Below are positions 45,721 through 56,619 of a stretch of 64,000 nucleotides of DNA, piece by piece (the stretch's first letter is position 1; the number at the start of each line of letters is the position of its first letter). The stretch comes from Agrostemma githago (Eukaryota > Streptophyta > Magnoliopsida > Caryophyllales > Caryophyllaceae). A model generated the notes under the pieces. It did not search any database. It was not told the origin of the DNA and saw only the letters and a list, made by a program, of their open reading frames with translations. The position numbers were made by a program, and so were the translations under genes. The stretch lies in the NCBI GenBank assembly GCA_958450325.1, contig OY288243.1:47818878-47882877 (forward strand). The letters are read 5' to 3'.

Positions 45721-45738
45721 GCCCCACGGTGGGCGCCA
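45721..45738 (-). other. Primer-binding site of the Tat element
   Basis: The plus strand reads gccccacggtgggcgcca, the 3' end of a tRNA (tRNA-Lys(CUU)-like from memory), three bases from the LTR. Confidence 0.8.
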
Positions 45739-45741
45739 AAT

Positions 45742-46623
45742 TGTTTTGGTAAAAAATTTACCGGGTCTACGATTTAAGTTGCGGGTCAAAGCAATCGTCC
45801 TATAACTACGGGTCGGTGAAATCGAGATAAAACTAGAGAACGAGGAACAACGAAAGGAAATAACGACACACAAAGTTTGGTGACGCGGAAACCCGATGTG
45901 GGAAAAACCGCGGGGGGAGTCGGAATCCCGCCAAAGTTTCACTATGAATGGAAAAAGGATGAAGAAGAGAATGCAAATAGGAATGTTTTATCTATAGATA
46001 ATTGCTAGAGTTTTGGTGTTGTGTGCGTTGGAGTTGATGTGCTGGGATCCCTTCTTCCTTCTTCCTCCTCCTCCTTTTATATCCGACCTCCCCCTTAGGA
46101 TTCCCCTCTTTATTGCCCTTTAATGTGGAGCCATCATTGCTTTTTAATGCTTCATGACCGTTATGGCAGTTATGGTCAAATCCTCAATCCTCTCTTTTAT
46201 TGCTTAAGATCTTGGTATTTATTCCTCCCTTAGCCGTTGCATCCTCCTCAGCAGTTATATTCTTCTCCTCATTTATCTCCTGGTCTTCAGGAGGGTTTCC
46301 TCCTCTGTAGGTGCAACAACTGTTGCTTGCTTCTCTTTATATGGGCTGAGTCCCTTTTCTTGTTCGTTGGGCCTGTTTGATTTAAGTGACCCATGGTTTG
46401 TTTACTCTTATGTTTTGTTCAACCCGTCATCTTATATTACCCCGGGTTGGCTTGGCTTGACGATCTTTGACTATTTTTGACTTCCGTATTTTAGTCTTCG
46501 ATCTTGACTTTCATCCGTAGACCGTGGACCTTTTTGTTATTGACCTTTGACTTATGACCCTTTGACCGTCCACTCGTAGCATGCCACGTTGCATTCCGAA
46601 AATGCAAGTTTTTGACCCGAATA
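45742..46623 (-). repeat. 5' LTR of the Tat element
   Basis: 882 bp. Its outer end on the plus strand is ...ccgaata, where the 3' LTR has ...ccgaaca, a one-base change in the terminal dinucleotide. Confidence 0.92.
46074..46081 (-). promoter_or_regulatory. TATA box in the 5' LTR of the Tat element
   Basis: TATAAAAG on the minus strand followed by a purine-rich aggaggagg stretch. Conserved in both LTRs. A likely promoter core for the gag-pol RNA. Confidence 0.55.
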
Positions 46624-48072
46624 GTGATTCTATTAAATGGTCAATTTTGGTTTCTTTTCCTCTAACTTAGCATGTATATTTTAAAGGAATTTTAAAAACA
46701 ATCTTTCATAAATAGATATTCCTTATATTTCAGTTACAATATTTTGGGTCAAAAGTAGTACTTTAATTACACATCTTGGATTTATAAGTTATAGTTAAAT
46801 GAATTAAGGGCGATTTCTAATCAATTGACTACTCAGGGGACTGAAAACCATCTCTTAGTTTAATTGATTACAACTTGGCTAAACTCCGTTAAATGGTCAT
46901 ACTAATTATTTGACATATTAACCAAGTTCGTTAGCCAATTCCCGGCCTACAAATAGGGACAACCCCATAAGGAGACCTTTTATTTGATTATGTGTTATGT
47001 GGTTATTAATATATATTTATATATATGTATCTGATTTCAAGAAAAGGAAACTCTTATGGAATTCTAGTTGGATAGCACATAATGTTTTCAAAATATATTT
47101 CAAAAGATTGTATAATTTTATTGGGCATTTTTAGGACTTAATTCGAAATCTCTTTGAGCGGGAAAGCAGGTTGTCTCTATTGTGTACGAGATAACTTAGA
47201 AGAATAGCGCTTAGCTTAACCGTATAAAACCGTCCGTAGCGTACGAAGGGTCTTTGGCTGTGCTGACATTGACTCGAGAGTAGGCGGGAGTGTGGCCATA
47301 CTTTAGGTGGGGACCTGATCAGTCCCGTATGTGTTAGGTGGATCGCACTCGGGTTCCCGTGAGTCGACGATTGGAGCGTGGCTGTGGGGATAACCGGCCG
47401 GGTGGAGAGTAGTCCATGGTGCGGGTAACAACCCCACGTACCGGCAATCGACCCTGGAGATGAGAGGACGAATTTTGTTTTAAACGTGTTTATGTCACCA
47501 CGGTAAACAGGGGTAATAATGTAAGCCCCCTGGTATCGGTGTGATTGGCGGTATATTATTATTGTACAAGTATCAAATACGAAACTCATTCGGAACTTGT
47601 ACAATAATTGGCCGGTATATCGTGATAAAGCTTTTCTAAAATAATACGGCACTTAAAACATTTCTTACAATCTCTAAAGTTATGTGTTATCGATTGTGCA
47701 TCTATGTACTATTATTTGATCTACGTTTGATTTAATATTTTATTCATATTAAATTTTGATAATTTACCCACCTGACGATTTGTTTTTCTATGAAATTCTT
47801 TTAAAAATATTTTAATCGTCAGATTAAGGGAGACTGACCACATTCCTCAGACGGGCAAGGTTGGAGATAGCTCAAGATGAGACTCAAAAATATTTCTATT
47901 TCTTCATAAATTGTTACAAATAAATGTAATATTTAAGTACTTTCATAATTGTTATGTAGTAATCTAATTAGTTGAGAATAGTAATGACTCGGATATGTAT
48001 TAATGTATTATATCTTCCGCCGTTTCCTATTATAGACTTATTTATAAAGTCTGGAAAATCCGGGTTGTTACA

Positions 48073-48996
48073 CAGACCGTCGACGTCTCGATCGGCACTG
48101 CCATAATTGCCAAATATTCGCCAACATCCAACACCTACCTCCTTATCCTCTACACACTATAGCCACACCCTGGCCCTTCTGTACTTGGGGAATAGACATC
48201 ATAGGGAAAGTACACCCATCCGAGACAGGTGGACATTGCTTTATTTTAGTAGCCGTAGATTACTTCACCAAATGGGTAGAAGCCACCTCTTACACCGTAC
48301 TAACCTGAAAACAAGTAGTCAAATTCTCGCAAAACATCATCTGCTGTTACGGTATACCTCATGAAATCATTAGCGACCAGGGGGCTCACTTTAGGGCCGA
48401 TACCCAAAAACTGCTAGACAAATACAAAATCCAAAGACACAAATCTTCACCCTACAGACCGCAAACCAACGGGGCCGTAGAAGCAGCCAACAAAACCATC
48501 ACCACCATCCTTAAGAAAATGATAGATTGGCCGAGCAAAATCCCCTTCGCCTTATGGGGATACCGAACATCCTATAGAACACCCACCAGAGCCACGCCTT
48601 ATTACCTAACCTACGGTTCCGAAGCCGTCCAACCAATAGAGCTAGAATACCATCACTAAGAATATTAGCCGAAAGTGGTATCCCTGAAGAAGAATGGAAC
48701 CAAAAACGGTACGACGAGCTAGTACTTCTGGATGAACGTAGGATACATGCCCTATCCGACGTACAAGCCTACCAACAACGCATCCAACGAGCCTTTAATA
48801 AACGAGTGAAATCCTGAAACATACACGGGGGAAACTTAGTGCTGTTGACCCTAGAGGGAAATTCAAACCAAACTGGGCGGACCCCTACCTCGTTAAGAAG
48901 ATACTCTCGGGGGGCGCCGTGATCCTTACCGACCTAGATGGTCAAGGGTTCTCAACTCCGACCAATATGGATCAACTCAAACGATACTACCCATAA
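48073..48996 (+). pseudogene. Integrase of element B, right half
   Basis: Continues from 34900. CHNCQIFANI gives the two cysteines of the zinc finger. Then PWPFCTWGIDIIGK (first Asp), EIISDQGAHFRA (second Asp) and PQTNGAVEAANK (Glu) show the catalytic triad, followed by FALWGYRTSYRTP and TYGSEAVQP. It is broken by TGA at 48307-48309 and by frameshifts near 48650 and 48820. The end reads KRYYP and stops at 48994-48996. Its similarity is to Tat/Ogre integrases. Confidence 0.85.
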
Positions 48997-49669
48997 ACAC
49001 CCCAGAAACCACTTCCTGACCTCCGACTTAGGGGGAAATAAAAAAACAACAACAATAACAACACGAAAAAAAATAAGTCAAGTTCGCATCGATAGTTGGC
49101 ATAAACGAGTCTAAAGCAAACTCACTCACATTTTAAGGAAAAAATAAAGAACTACGAACATGGTTTGATTCCGCCCGAAAGCAGATACGTAGGCAACCCT
49201 TTCCCGGGTACAACCAAACAACTAAACAAAGCAGTCGATTAATCGATTTGTGAGCAAACCTGGATTCATCCCACGACTCGGTCAATGAGTGAGTTAAATG
49301 ACGAAGCACAAACGACGAGCCGAGGACGGGGTGAAAACCCGAAAGGGCGTCCCGGGCAAAATGAAGAAACGAGTTGCGAGCCGTCGTAAAAAAAAAAACG
49401 ACGAGCCGAGGACGGGGTGAAAACCCGAAAGGGCGCTCCGGGTAAAATAAAGAATCGAGTTGCGAGCCACCATAAAAAAAAGAACAAAAAAAATGTGCTT
49501 CCCATTAATAATAAAATTCGGTTAAATCGAGCCTTTGTCGATGCATCTACATCAAAAAATCCGAGTCCGGACGTCCCGAAAAATCAACGACGTGTCTAAA
49601 ATCCACAAAAAACTAGTACTAATACGTAACATATTATCAACTAATATACATAAAATAAATGGCTGGGCT
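48997..49669 (+). repeat. Post-integrase region with an 86-bp tandem duplication
   Basis: No gene. The two copies start at 49311 and 49397 (acgacgagccgaggacgggg...). Confidence 0.7.
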
Positions 49670-51230
49670 CTACCGGTCCAACTCTTCCTCACCCTTATCG
49701 CCCGGGTACAACTGCTTGCGTTCTTCCTCCGCGATTTTCCGAAAGCAAGCCTCTAACACCCTATCTAAACGTGAATCCAGCAAATCCCACTTTCTTTGCT
49801 CTTTCGCAGCTTTAATATGGGTCTCGTCAGTCTTGGCCCGTTCGGAAGAACAGACCAGGCTAGGATCGGTTCCACTGTCTTTGGTTAGGCACTTAGTCTC
49901 TCGAGTCTCCTCTTCGCCTCTCAGCGGCGCTGTCTTCCTAACTTTTGGGTCGATCTGTCCTGACGAATATCCACAAATTCTCTTTCTGACGGAAATATTG
50001 ACAGTCGGTTGAGCAGCAGGGTGCAAAAACTTCTGCTCCCAAGACACCCTGAACCCCCTAAACAAGTCCTCGGTCCAAGGATCAAAACTAGAAATGATCT
50101 TAGTATCATCTGGAATAGGCGGTCGGACACCCATCTGATTTGACAACATACCCGGGTAAATATAAACTTGATCCCTCATGGATAGTAATAACAAAGCCCG
50201 GGTCGAAGACGAAAATGGAAACCCTACGCGCCCATTAATATTCCACCACGGGATGGACCACCTGGTGACAACATCTCCCCTAACCAAATAGGAAAGCCAA
50301 TCCTCCTCTTCGGAACTTTTGCTCCACGCCAACACCATCTTCCGGCCCGTGAAGCCCCTGTAGTTGTAATCCTTGAAACACCGGGGAGGGTCGATTAAAC
50401 CAAGCCACTCTTGCAACCAAACCTGCACGAAAAACGACAAAGTGTCACACCTCCTAAGTCAAAACAACCACAAAACAAGTGAAACCTAGCTACAAAAACA
50501 TGACAAAAAAAACACCTGTAAAATGGCCCTAGAACCCCGAGAAGCTATCCCCTGTACCGAAACACTAGCATCAAGGCCGAGAACAAGTTCACCTAAAATA
50601 AGCAAAGAGGGTGACCGTCCATGTTCCACAGCCGCTACCACATCCAACACTCAAGGATTACCCCAGCCTTCACGTAACCGCGCGTCCTCCAAAAGATAGT
50701 AACAGGCAATGGCGACGTTAAAAGCGCGCCTACATGCCATGGTCGAAACATGTCGAGAGCCAACTTGTGAGAATGTCCTAGAAAAACTCTAAGTTAAGAC
50801 CGTCGACACCAAAATAGCCTTTAGCCTCCTCTAGCGAAGAAAGGTCCAAAAAATGATAAAATCACTCCACATAAGCATCATCCCCATAAGGCACACAAGG
50901 TCGAACCGAGCCCCACCCGCCTATAGCATCTATCTCTTTGGGAAAAGGGCAAACTTTACCCCCGAGAAAAGCAAAAACACGATATTTAGGGTCCCAAAAT
51001 CTAGAGCATGCCCGTAAAAAGTCATCCTGTACCTTGACCCGACTCAGTGCAACAACCGTCGACAAACTGTCATTTGAGCCAACCTCGGAATGACATTTCT
51101 TAAACAAACCCGCCCACTCGGTCAGGACATTCCCGAAACCCGACATGACCCTAGATATGGTTCTATCCCTTACGGATATCCTGGTATGCCTAGAACATGC
51201 ATCCACAACCCGTATATATAGCCCTATACC
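49670..51230 (-). pseudogene. Antisense gene 2 in element B (DUF7745 / plant-mobile-domain-like)
   Basis: Two exons on the strand opposite to gag-pol. An upstream exon (about 51230-50514; preceded by ttttgtag) reads LTEWAGLFKKCHSEVG, then FWDPKYRVFAFLGGKVCPFP, a pattern like the FWDP...F.F...EL.P domain of DUF7745/plant-mobile proteins. Stops (TGA about 50860, TAG about 50790) and a frameshift interrupt its second half. The last exon (50422-49670, after gtgcag) is open for 250 codons: VWLQEWLGLIDPPRCF, then WSIPWWNINGRVGFPF, ending in a Lys/Glu-rich helix (ESERAKTDETHIK-like) and TAG. It lies between integrase and 3' LTR. Function unknown. The family call is from memory and moderate. Confidence 0.6.
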
Positions 51231-52048
51231 TACAAAAATTAGGAAATAACGAAAATTTCCACAACCCGGGACTCGAACCGCATCAGCCCACGCGCCCGAG
51301 TCTCCGACCGCCCAAGCCCAGGCGGTCCGGAACCCAATTGCATCAATCCGAGCTCTTAAAGCCAGGCATGATTCAACCCGAGCAACCCAAGGATAGAAAT
51401 TTGAATCCCCATGATCACCGCCCTATACTTCGGACACCGAGAACGACCTCACTAAGTTACCAGAGCCAACCCCGAAAACCGAGATATCCATGCAGAGGCT
51501 ACAGGAACACGAGTTTACTCGTCGGACGCGCAAGACTTAGATGTTTTTTTTAGGGGGATAAGCTACCCCACCTAGGTGTGTCATAGCCTTTTAACGGTTA
51601 TCGTCGAGTCACCTCTGTAAGCTAACAAGGCAATATCATGAGTATATAAAAAGTGGTCCAACATTTTTTCAAGAGTCGTCCGAATTTCAACCTCGGTCCC
51701 ATTTTGAATGCCAAAACAACCGCGCTCATTTTTTGACACATGTAATCAAAGCACATTGATGTTCCACATCTCGAGTCAAAAACGTTTTAATCGACTTATT
51801 ACCTGATCCGATTCCCGGCTCAAACTAACGCATTTCAAAACATCCGAGAAAAGCTGTTTTCATCCTCTCGTGCAACGCTAACGCACCCTAAACCAAGTCA
51901 TATCGCAAATGAACAAACACAAAAGTGATTACTTGTCAATCTAGGTAAACAATTCGCCAAACAAAAACACAAGATTAATCCGACCAATTCAAATACTAAG
52001 AATCTAAAACAGATATACAAAATATACAAATCCTTATACAAATGGAGG
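51231..52048. other. Gap between the two antisense genes, no gene
   Basis: No supported ORF. It may contain the first exon and promoter of antisense gene 2. Confidence 0.4.
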
Positions 52049-55000
52049 CTAAGAAGGACCCCTAGAAGTCGTGCCGACGGCAATCACGATCTCACAAAGC
52101 CGATCATCTAACCCTAGCTCCTCCAGGTCTATAAGAGGAGACTCACTACCGTCCATTCTCGACAGCATATCCAGGGTAGCCGTCTCGGGAACCCCTTTAA
52201 CCTCCTCCATAGCACCCGTGGCCTCAGCATCGACCTCAGCCTCCCCTTCGACCTGATGCCTAGCCTCACCCTGAGCTGAGGTCTCACCCCGGGACCGAGC
52301 CAGCTGCTCCTTCAAGAAGGCGATCTTTTCAGCTCGAGATTGCAAGAGTCGCTGTGCCTCAACCTCTTTCGCCTCGAGCTCGGTCACCTGAGCCTCCAAC
52401 TGCCCCACCATATCCGGAACATCCTGCAAATACACTTAAGCATTAGGAAAGTACACAAACAGCCTAGAAAGCCACCTTAGTCACGTAAACTCACCGATCG
52501 AAGCCCTGAAGTGTCACGGGAGACCCTCGAGGCATAAGCCCGGAAGCAGTTGGCAGCTTGCCACAACCGCTGATGGCAAGCCGACGAAACCTGAAAAGTA
52601 AAATCATAGAGGTTAGGCAGACCGACCCTAATCCTTAGAGCCCAAGCAAAGGACAATAAAAGCAAGACTCACCCAGTACACCCGGTCACGCCACTCTATC
52701 CCGGCATCCATCTACTCAGCAGAACACGGGGGAGGGGCTCAGTGAAAGGAATCCCAGCCGCATCAACCCTAAGTGGTGTTAGGGGAAAATCTGGGGACTG
52801 GATCTCATCAGCCGGATCGGCCAGCTGAGAAAACAACTGATTGGTCGGTCAGAGGGCAAATAAACAATAAATCGTAACACAAGCCGTAGAAGAAAGATTA
52901 GAACTTTACCACGAGGCGGTACCAAGCCAACCACCGGGTAATGTGAGACAGGTAGAAGGCACCAGGCACCATGAGTGTATCGCCTCCCTCTCCGTCCCTA
53001 TCCTCAAGGACCTCTGCGGCGGTCGGCGGTCTGAACATGGTCCGAGGAGGATCAATCGGCACCCTGAAATCGTCATATAGGCACTAACACACCAACCGCT
53101 TGCCCAGATACCAAAATGGACGAATCAACGCAAGGAGAAGCATCCTCCTATAGCTCCGCGGTCTCAGCTCTGCAGTCACGTACTCCGGCACGCCCTCATT
53201 ATCGGCCCAAGGGCGGGCCACAAACTACACAAGCAAAGCCAACATCCTAATGAATCCCAAAACTTGGGGGCTATGCAAAAACTTACACTTACTAAGAAAG
53301 TGAAAACACCTACTGACTATAGAAGGAAAACTTACATCTTCAATGCGTAGCTTGTTAACTAACGCATTCTCCACCGGGTAATGGCTGATTGTGCTCTTAG
53401 GCTGAGCCAGCCTCCACTCAATCCCCGCCGGGAACCTCTTCGGGTGAACCCGAACCGTCTTGGGCGCCAAACACGGGAAATAAGAATAAATCCAAGCCTG
53501 TAGGATTCCAAAGCAGACTTTAGCAAAATCAAGCCGAAACTAAATAAAACTTCAAATACAAAAGTGAGAGATAATAACTAACCTCCAGTATAAGGCCCGG
53601 ACCCACGATGGGCACAGAAGAGGGCGACTCTATCACCAGCGGCCACACCATGACTTGCAGGCAGCGAGTCATCTCTGCAAAAGCCGCAGTCACCCAGTCG
53701 TAGCGCCCAAGCTGGTTCAGCGCAGCCTGGAAGGGCAAGATCCTAGTGCTGAACCTCTCACCCTTGTCCGAAAAATGGGTCGATCCTAGGAAATACCACA
53801 ACCACAACCGGGCATCCTGCTCCGGCGTGTTGGGCTCTCGACCCTCCAGTACCGCCACTCGCTCAAAGTGGTCGGTGATATAAGAACTCACTATAGCGTG
53901 AGGCGCACTATATGCCTCACGCGGCAAACAATCTCCGGTGACGCCTCTCACCTCATCACTATCTAGACTAGGACCTTCGGCGGCCCACCTAATCCTATCC
54001 CAACCCCAAGGCATACCACTAATCATCCCAAAGTCCTCTAGGGTCATTCCGACCTCCCCAAAAGCCATATGGAAGGTCGAAGTAGTATCGTGAAAGCTAT
54101 CTATCATCGCTCTAATCACCATAAGGTTGCACTTAGTCTTGCAACCCACCAACCTAACCCACTGTCCAACCACGGGACCTAGAGCGGTCCTCTCGATAAT
54201 CCCCTTTACCGTGGGGGTCAGCTTCTGATGATAGACATCGAGGCATGTAGTAAAGCTCAAGAAAGTCCTCATCGGACCTGGGGACTGCAAACCGAAACAA
54301 TTCAAAGATAAACAACACAAAACGAGCCTAACCAGAGCAATAAATAGCAAAAACTGAGTCATAACCAACGAGCACGAATAGGACACTCACCAGGCCCCAT
54401 ACAATGCGGCTAGATATGACGGTCAAGATGAAACGTCAGCTGATGACCATCCCAGTCCCTAGCCCACTCGGGATCCTCGTAAACGATCTACTCGTTCTCT
54501 GGTACCGAAACCGGAGCATGAGCCCTCCTAGCCACCGTCTCCGAAGGCCTGCGCTTCTTCACTCTATTGAATTCAGCCTTGTTAATAGTCTCAGGGTCGC
54601 GCCGCTGAGACGAGACACTCCTATGTCTTCTGCGAATCCCTCGAGGAGTCTGTGAACTTGCCCTGACAACCTCCTCGCTAACGCTAACCGAAGAAGTTCC
54701 CTCGGGTCGCTCGGTGTCACCTCTAGCTATAAAACAAGCCCAAAACAAGAAACACAACAAAACATAGCTCTAGTCAAGCTAAATTAGCTTAAACAGGTCA
54801 AAATAAGGTCAAAATTTCGGATAAGGATATCAAAATTCCGAGAAATCCTCTAGCACACGTTTTCGATCCCGGTCACGATGGAAGTGGTTTCGGGAAAATC
54901 CGGCATCGTTACGGCACCTTTTGGTCCGTCTTAAGACACACAAAACCTTACGGAAGGTTCTAAAGACCATCTTAGTCCATAAGAGTCAACAAGAGAGCTA

Positions 55001-55328
55001 CCCACATCCTCATAAGTATTATTTGAACAAAATTATGCAAAACAAATACGGGAATAATCGAGAAACGATCCTTAAACCCTAGCATTCCAAACACATTCCC
55101 ATAAAAGGCCATTGTCACACCTCGAGCATCCTTATCAAGACTATAACTAACTTAACAAGCTCTAATCGACCCTAATCCAACAATGGAACCAAGTACAAGC
55201 ATCGAAACTTAGTGAATAAAAAACACCCAAATCAATTTTCTAGGGTTTCCAACAAACCAGCTCATAATCAATCTAATCAAGCAAAACCGACATTAAAGAA
55301 GTAAAGAACACTAACCCGGAGTCGACAT
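52049..55328 (-). pseudogene. Antisense gene 1 in element B: plant-mobile-domain protein, eight exons
   Basis: A spliced gene model with canonical GT-AG sites. Exon 1 55328-55316 (ATG, then splice); exon 2 54728-54392; exon 3 54284-53583; exon 4 53497-53336; exon 5 53224-52910; exon 6 about 52780-52673; exon 7 52590-52495; exon 8 52423-52049. Exon 2 is basic and Ser/Arg-rich (nuclear-signal-like RGIRRRHR, VKKRRP). Exon 3 holds the plant mobile domain core (FHMAFGEVGMTLEDFGMISG, then WLWYFLGSTHF and LPFQAALNQLGRYDW). Exons 4-5 continue it (PVENALVNKLRIED, then RPFWYLGKRL). Exon 8 is a coiled coil (VGQLEAQVTELEAKEVEAQR) with an acidic end. TAG codons at 54488-54490, 54410-54412 and 53084-53086 and a frameshift in exon 6 break it. 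Known members (MAIN, MAIL1) are nuclear, and PMDs also occur in gypsy and MULE elements (from memory). The splice pattern shows it was once expressed on its own strand. Confidence 0.7.
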
Positions 55329-55740
55329 TGTCGTAAAATAGCGGAAATCGAGACAAGTTTGGTGAGCAAAGGTCGAAAGATCGATCTTGAGGTGAAAGGG
55401 GCGAAGCGCTGAAGGATGCGCACCTGAACGGCCCAGCCTAGACTAAAACAAAGCAAAACAACGCAATTCAAAGTCGATACATATAAAACATGCACCTACT
55501 TAGACAAGTAAAATAACAATAACGGGACAACTATTACTTAACATCGATAACACACACTCCCAGCTAATAAACAAGCACTTGACGCTACATCCGGACGCGT
55601 AATGAAACGACCGGGACTAACATAAGCAAACTCTGAACAAACTCAAGCAAGAACAAACCTGAACGAAATAAGACAAGCCTACAAAACAAACTAAGATAAA
55701 CACACAAAGCCAGCATTTTAACTAAAACGAATAGATAAAC

Positions 55741-55990
55741 AACATTTTTGCCGAGGGTCAGAGTTATCCCGGAGGCACAGCAACAACATTTTTGCCAGAG
55801 GGTCAGAGTTATCTCGGAGGCACAGCAACAACATTTTTGCCCTAGGGTCAGAGTTATCCCGGAGGCACAGCAACAACATTTTTGCCCGAGGGTCAGAGTT
55901 ATCCCGGAGGCACAACAACAGCAATTTTGCCCGAGGGTCAGAGATATCCCAGAGGCACAACAATTTTTGCCTAACGGGTCTTGGTTATCC
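55741..55990. repeat. Tandem repeat, about 45-bp unit, five to six copies
   Basis: The unit is of the form ttttgcc.gagggtcagagttatcccggaggcacagcaacaac. Copies are slightly diverged, the last degenerate. ORFs across it encode only a repeated peptide. It sits in the 3' untranslated part of element B, upstream of antisense gene 1. Confidence 0.9.
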
Positions 55991-55994
55991 AAGA

Positions 55995-56290
55995 GGCATT
56001 GGAGTCTTATACCTCAACAACAATTTTTATTCGAGAGGAGACTAACGCCCTCGAAGGAGTCTTATACCTCCACAGCAATTTTAATTCGAGAGGAGACTAA
56101 CGCCCTCGAAGGAGTCTTATACCTCTACAACCATTTTAATTCGAGTGGAGACTGACGCCCTCGAATAGTTTTATATCATTTTATCTTGTCCTAGGGGTCA
56201 TAAGCATCCCAAAGACGATTACTCGAGTGGAGACTAACGCCCTCGAACGTTTTATGTCATCAAGGGTTCACAAGCAGCCCAAAATATACT
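55995..56290. repeat. Tandem repeat, 55-bp unit, three copies plus degenerate ones
   Basis: tcgagaggagactaacgccc recurs at 56031, 56086 and 56141 (period 55), with degenerate copies to about 56250. Unrelated to the 45-bp repeat beside it. Confidence 0.88.
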
Positions 56291-56605
56291 CGTACAAATA
56301 ATGGCCAACTAAATGCGTTGCTAGTGCGCAAAAAACACTTAAAATTAAACGAAACCTCTAAATAAACCGAAGAAGACAAAGCGCGCGCGCACAAAGAATC
56401 AAGAACAAGATGTCAAGCAACGGCCCGGGCTCCAACCGATCAACCACAAGCGAAGACGTCAGGTATGACTTCTCGGCCATGGCTGGCGAGCCTCACCACG
56501 TAGTCCAACGGACTTAAAACGACCCAACTGGACGGCCACCAGGTCGTAATCCTCAATTGACCTAGGTGGCTATACTTTGACTTTCGCCTTGTCCAAGCCT
56601 CAGTC

Positions 56606-56619
56606 TAAGTGGGGGCTTC
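56606..56619 (+). other. Polypurine tract of element B
   Basis: taagtgggggcttc directly before the 3' LTR. The expected place for plus-strand priming. Confidence 0.7.

Larger units (their letters stand above)
37260..46623 (-). mobile_element. Complete Tat-lineage Ty3/gypsy retrotransposon
   Basis: 882-bp LTRs at both ends (5' at 45742-46623, 3' at 37260-38141), a perfect target duplication gtgat (37255-37259 and 46624-46628), a primer site at 45721-45738 and a polypurine tract at 38142-38155. By eye the LTRs differ at about 17 of 882 sites, so the insertion is fairly recent. Coding order on the minus strand is gag, protease, RT, RNase H, archaeal-type RNase H and integrase. This dual RNase H defines the Tat lineage. 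The whole polyprotein is in one frame but has three TAG codons (43285-43287, 43015-43017 and 41230-41232). Confidence 0.93.
34901..48072 (+). mobile_element. Solo LTR in element B's integrase, itself split by the Tat element
   Basis: It starts tgtaacaccccg and ends gttgttaca, with a perfect target duplication cagac (34896-34900 and 48073-48077). Taking out the Tat element (37260-46623 plus its duplicated gtgat) leaves about 3.8 kb with no coding capacity or internal region. It therefore looks like one long LTR left after recombination. The orientation is inferred from the TGTAACACCCC start. A related fragment lies at 61985-62165. ORFs inside, such as the one at 47131-47652 on the minus strand, have no recognisable content. 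Confidence 0.82.

Noticed and set aside
45667..45942. 92-codon N-terminal extension of the Tat Gag frame
   Set aside because: It lies in the 5' LTR and across the primer-binding site, and is repeated in the 3' LTR. The ATG at 45666 is the better start.
47131..47652. 173-codon minus-strand ORF
   Set aside because: Inside a solo LTR, no domain recognised, composition unremarkable; likely chance.
34901..48072. A full LTR element with the Tat genes as its interior
   Set aside because: The Tat genes have their own LTRs and target duplication (gtgat). Removing them leaves one uninterrupted LTR.
55585..55992. Minus-strand ORF with repeated CASGITLTLGQKC peptides
   Set aside because: It is a by-product of the 45-bp tandem repeat. 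The peptide repeats exactly follow the DNA unit.
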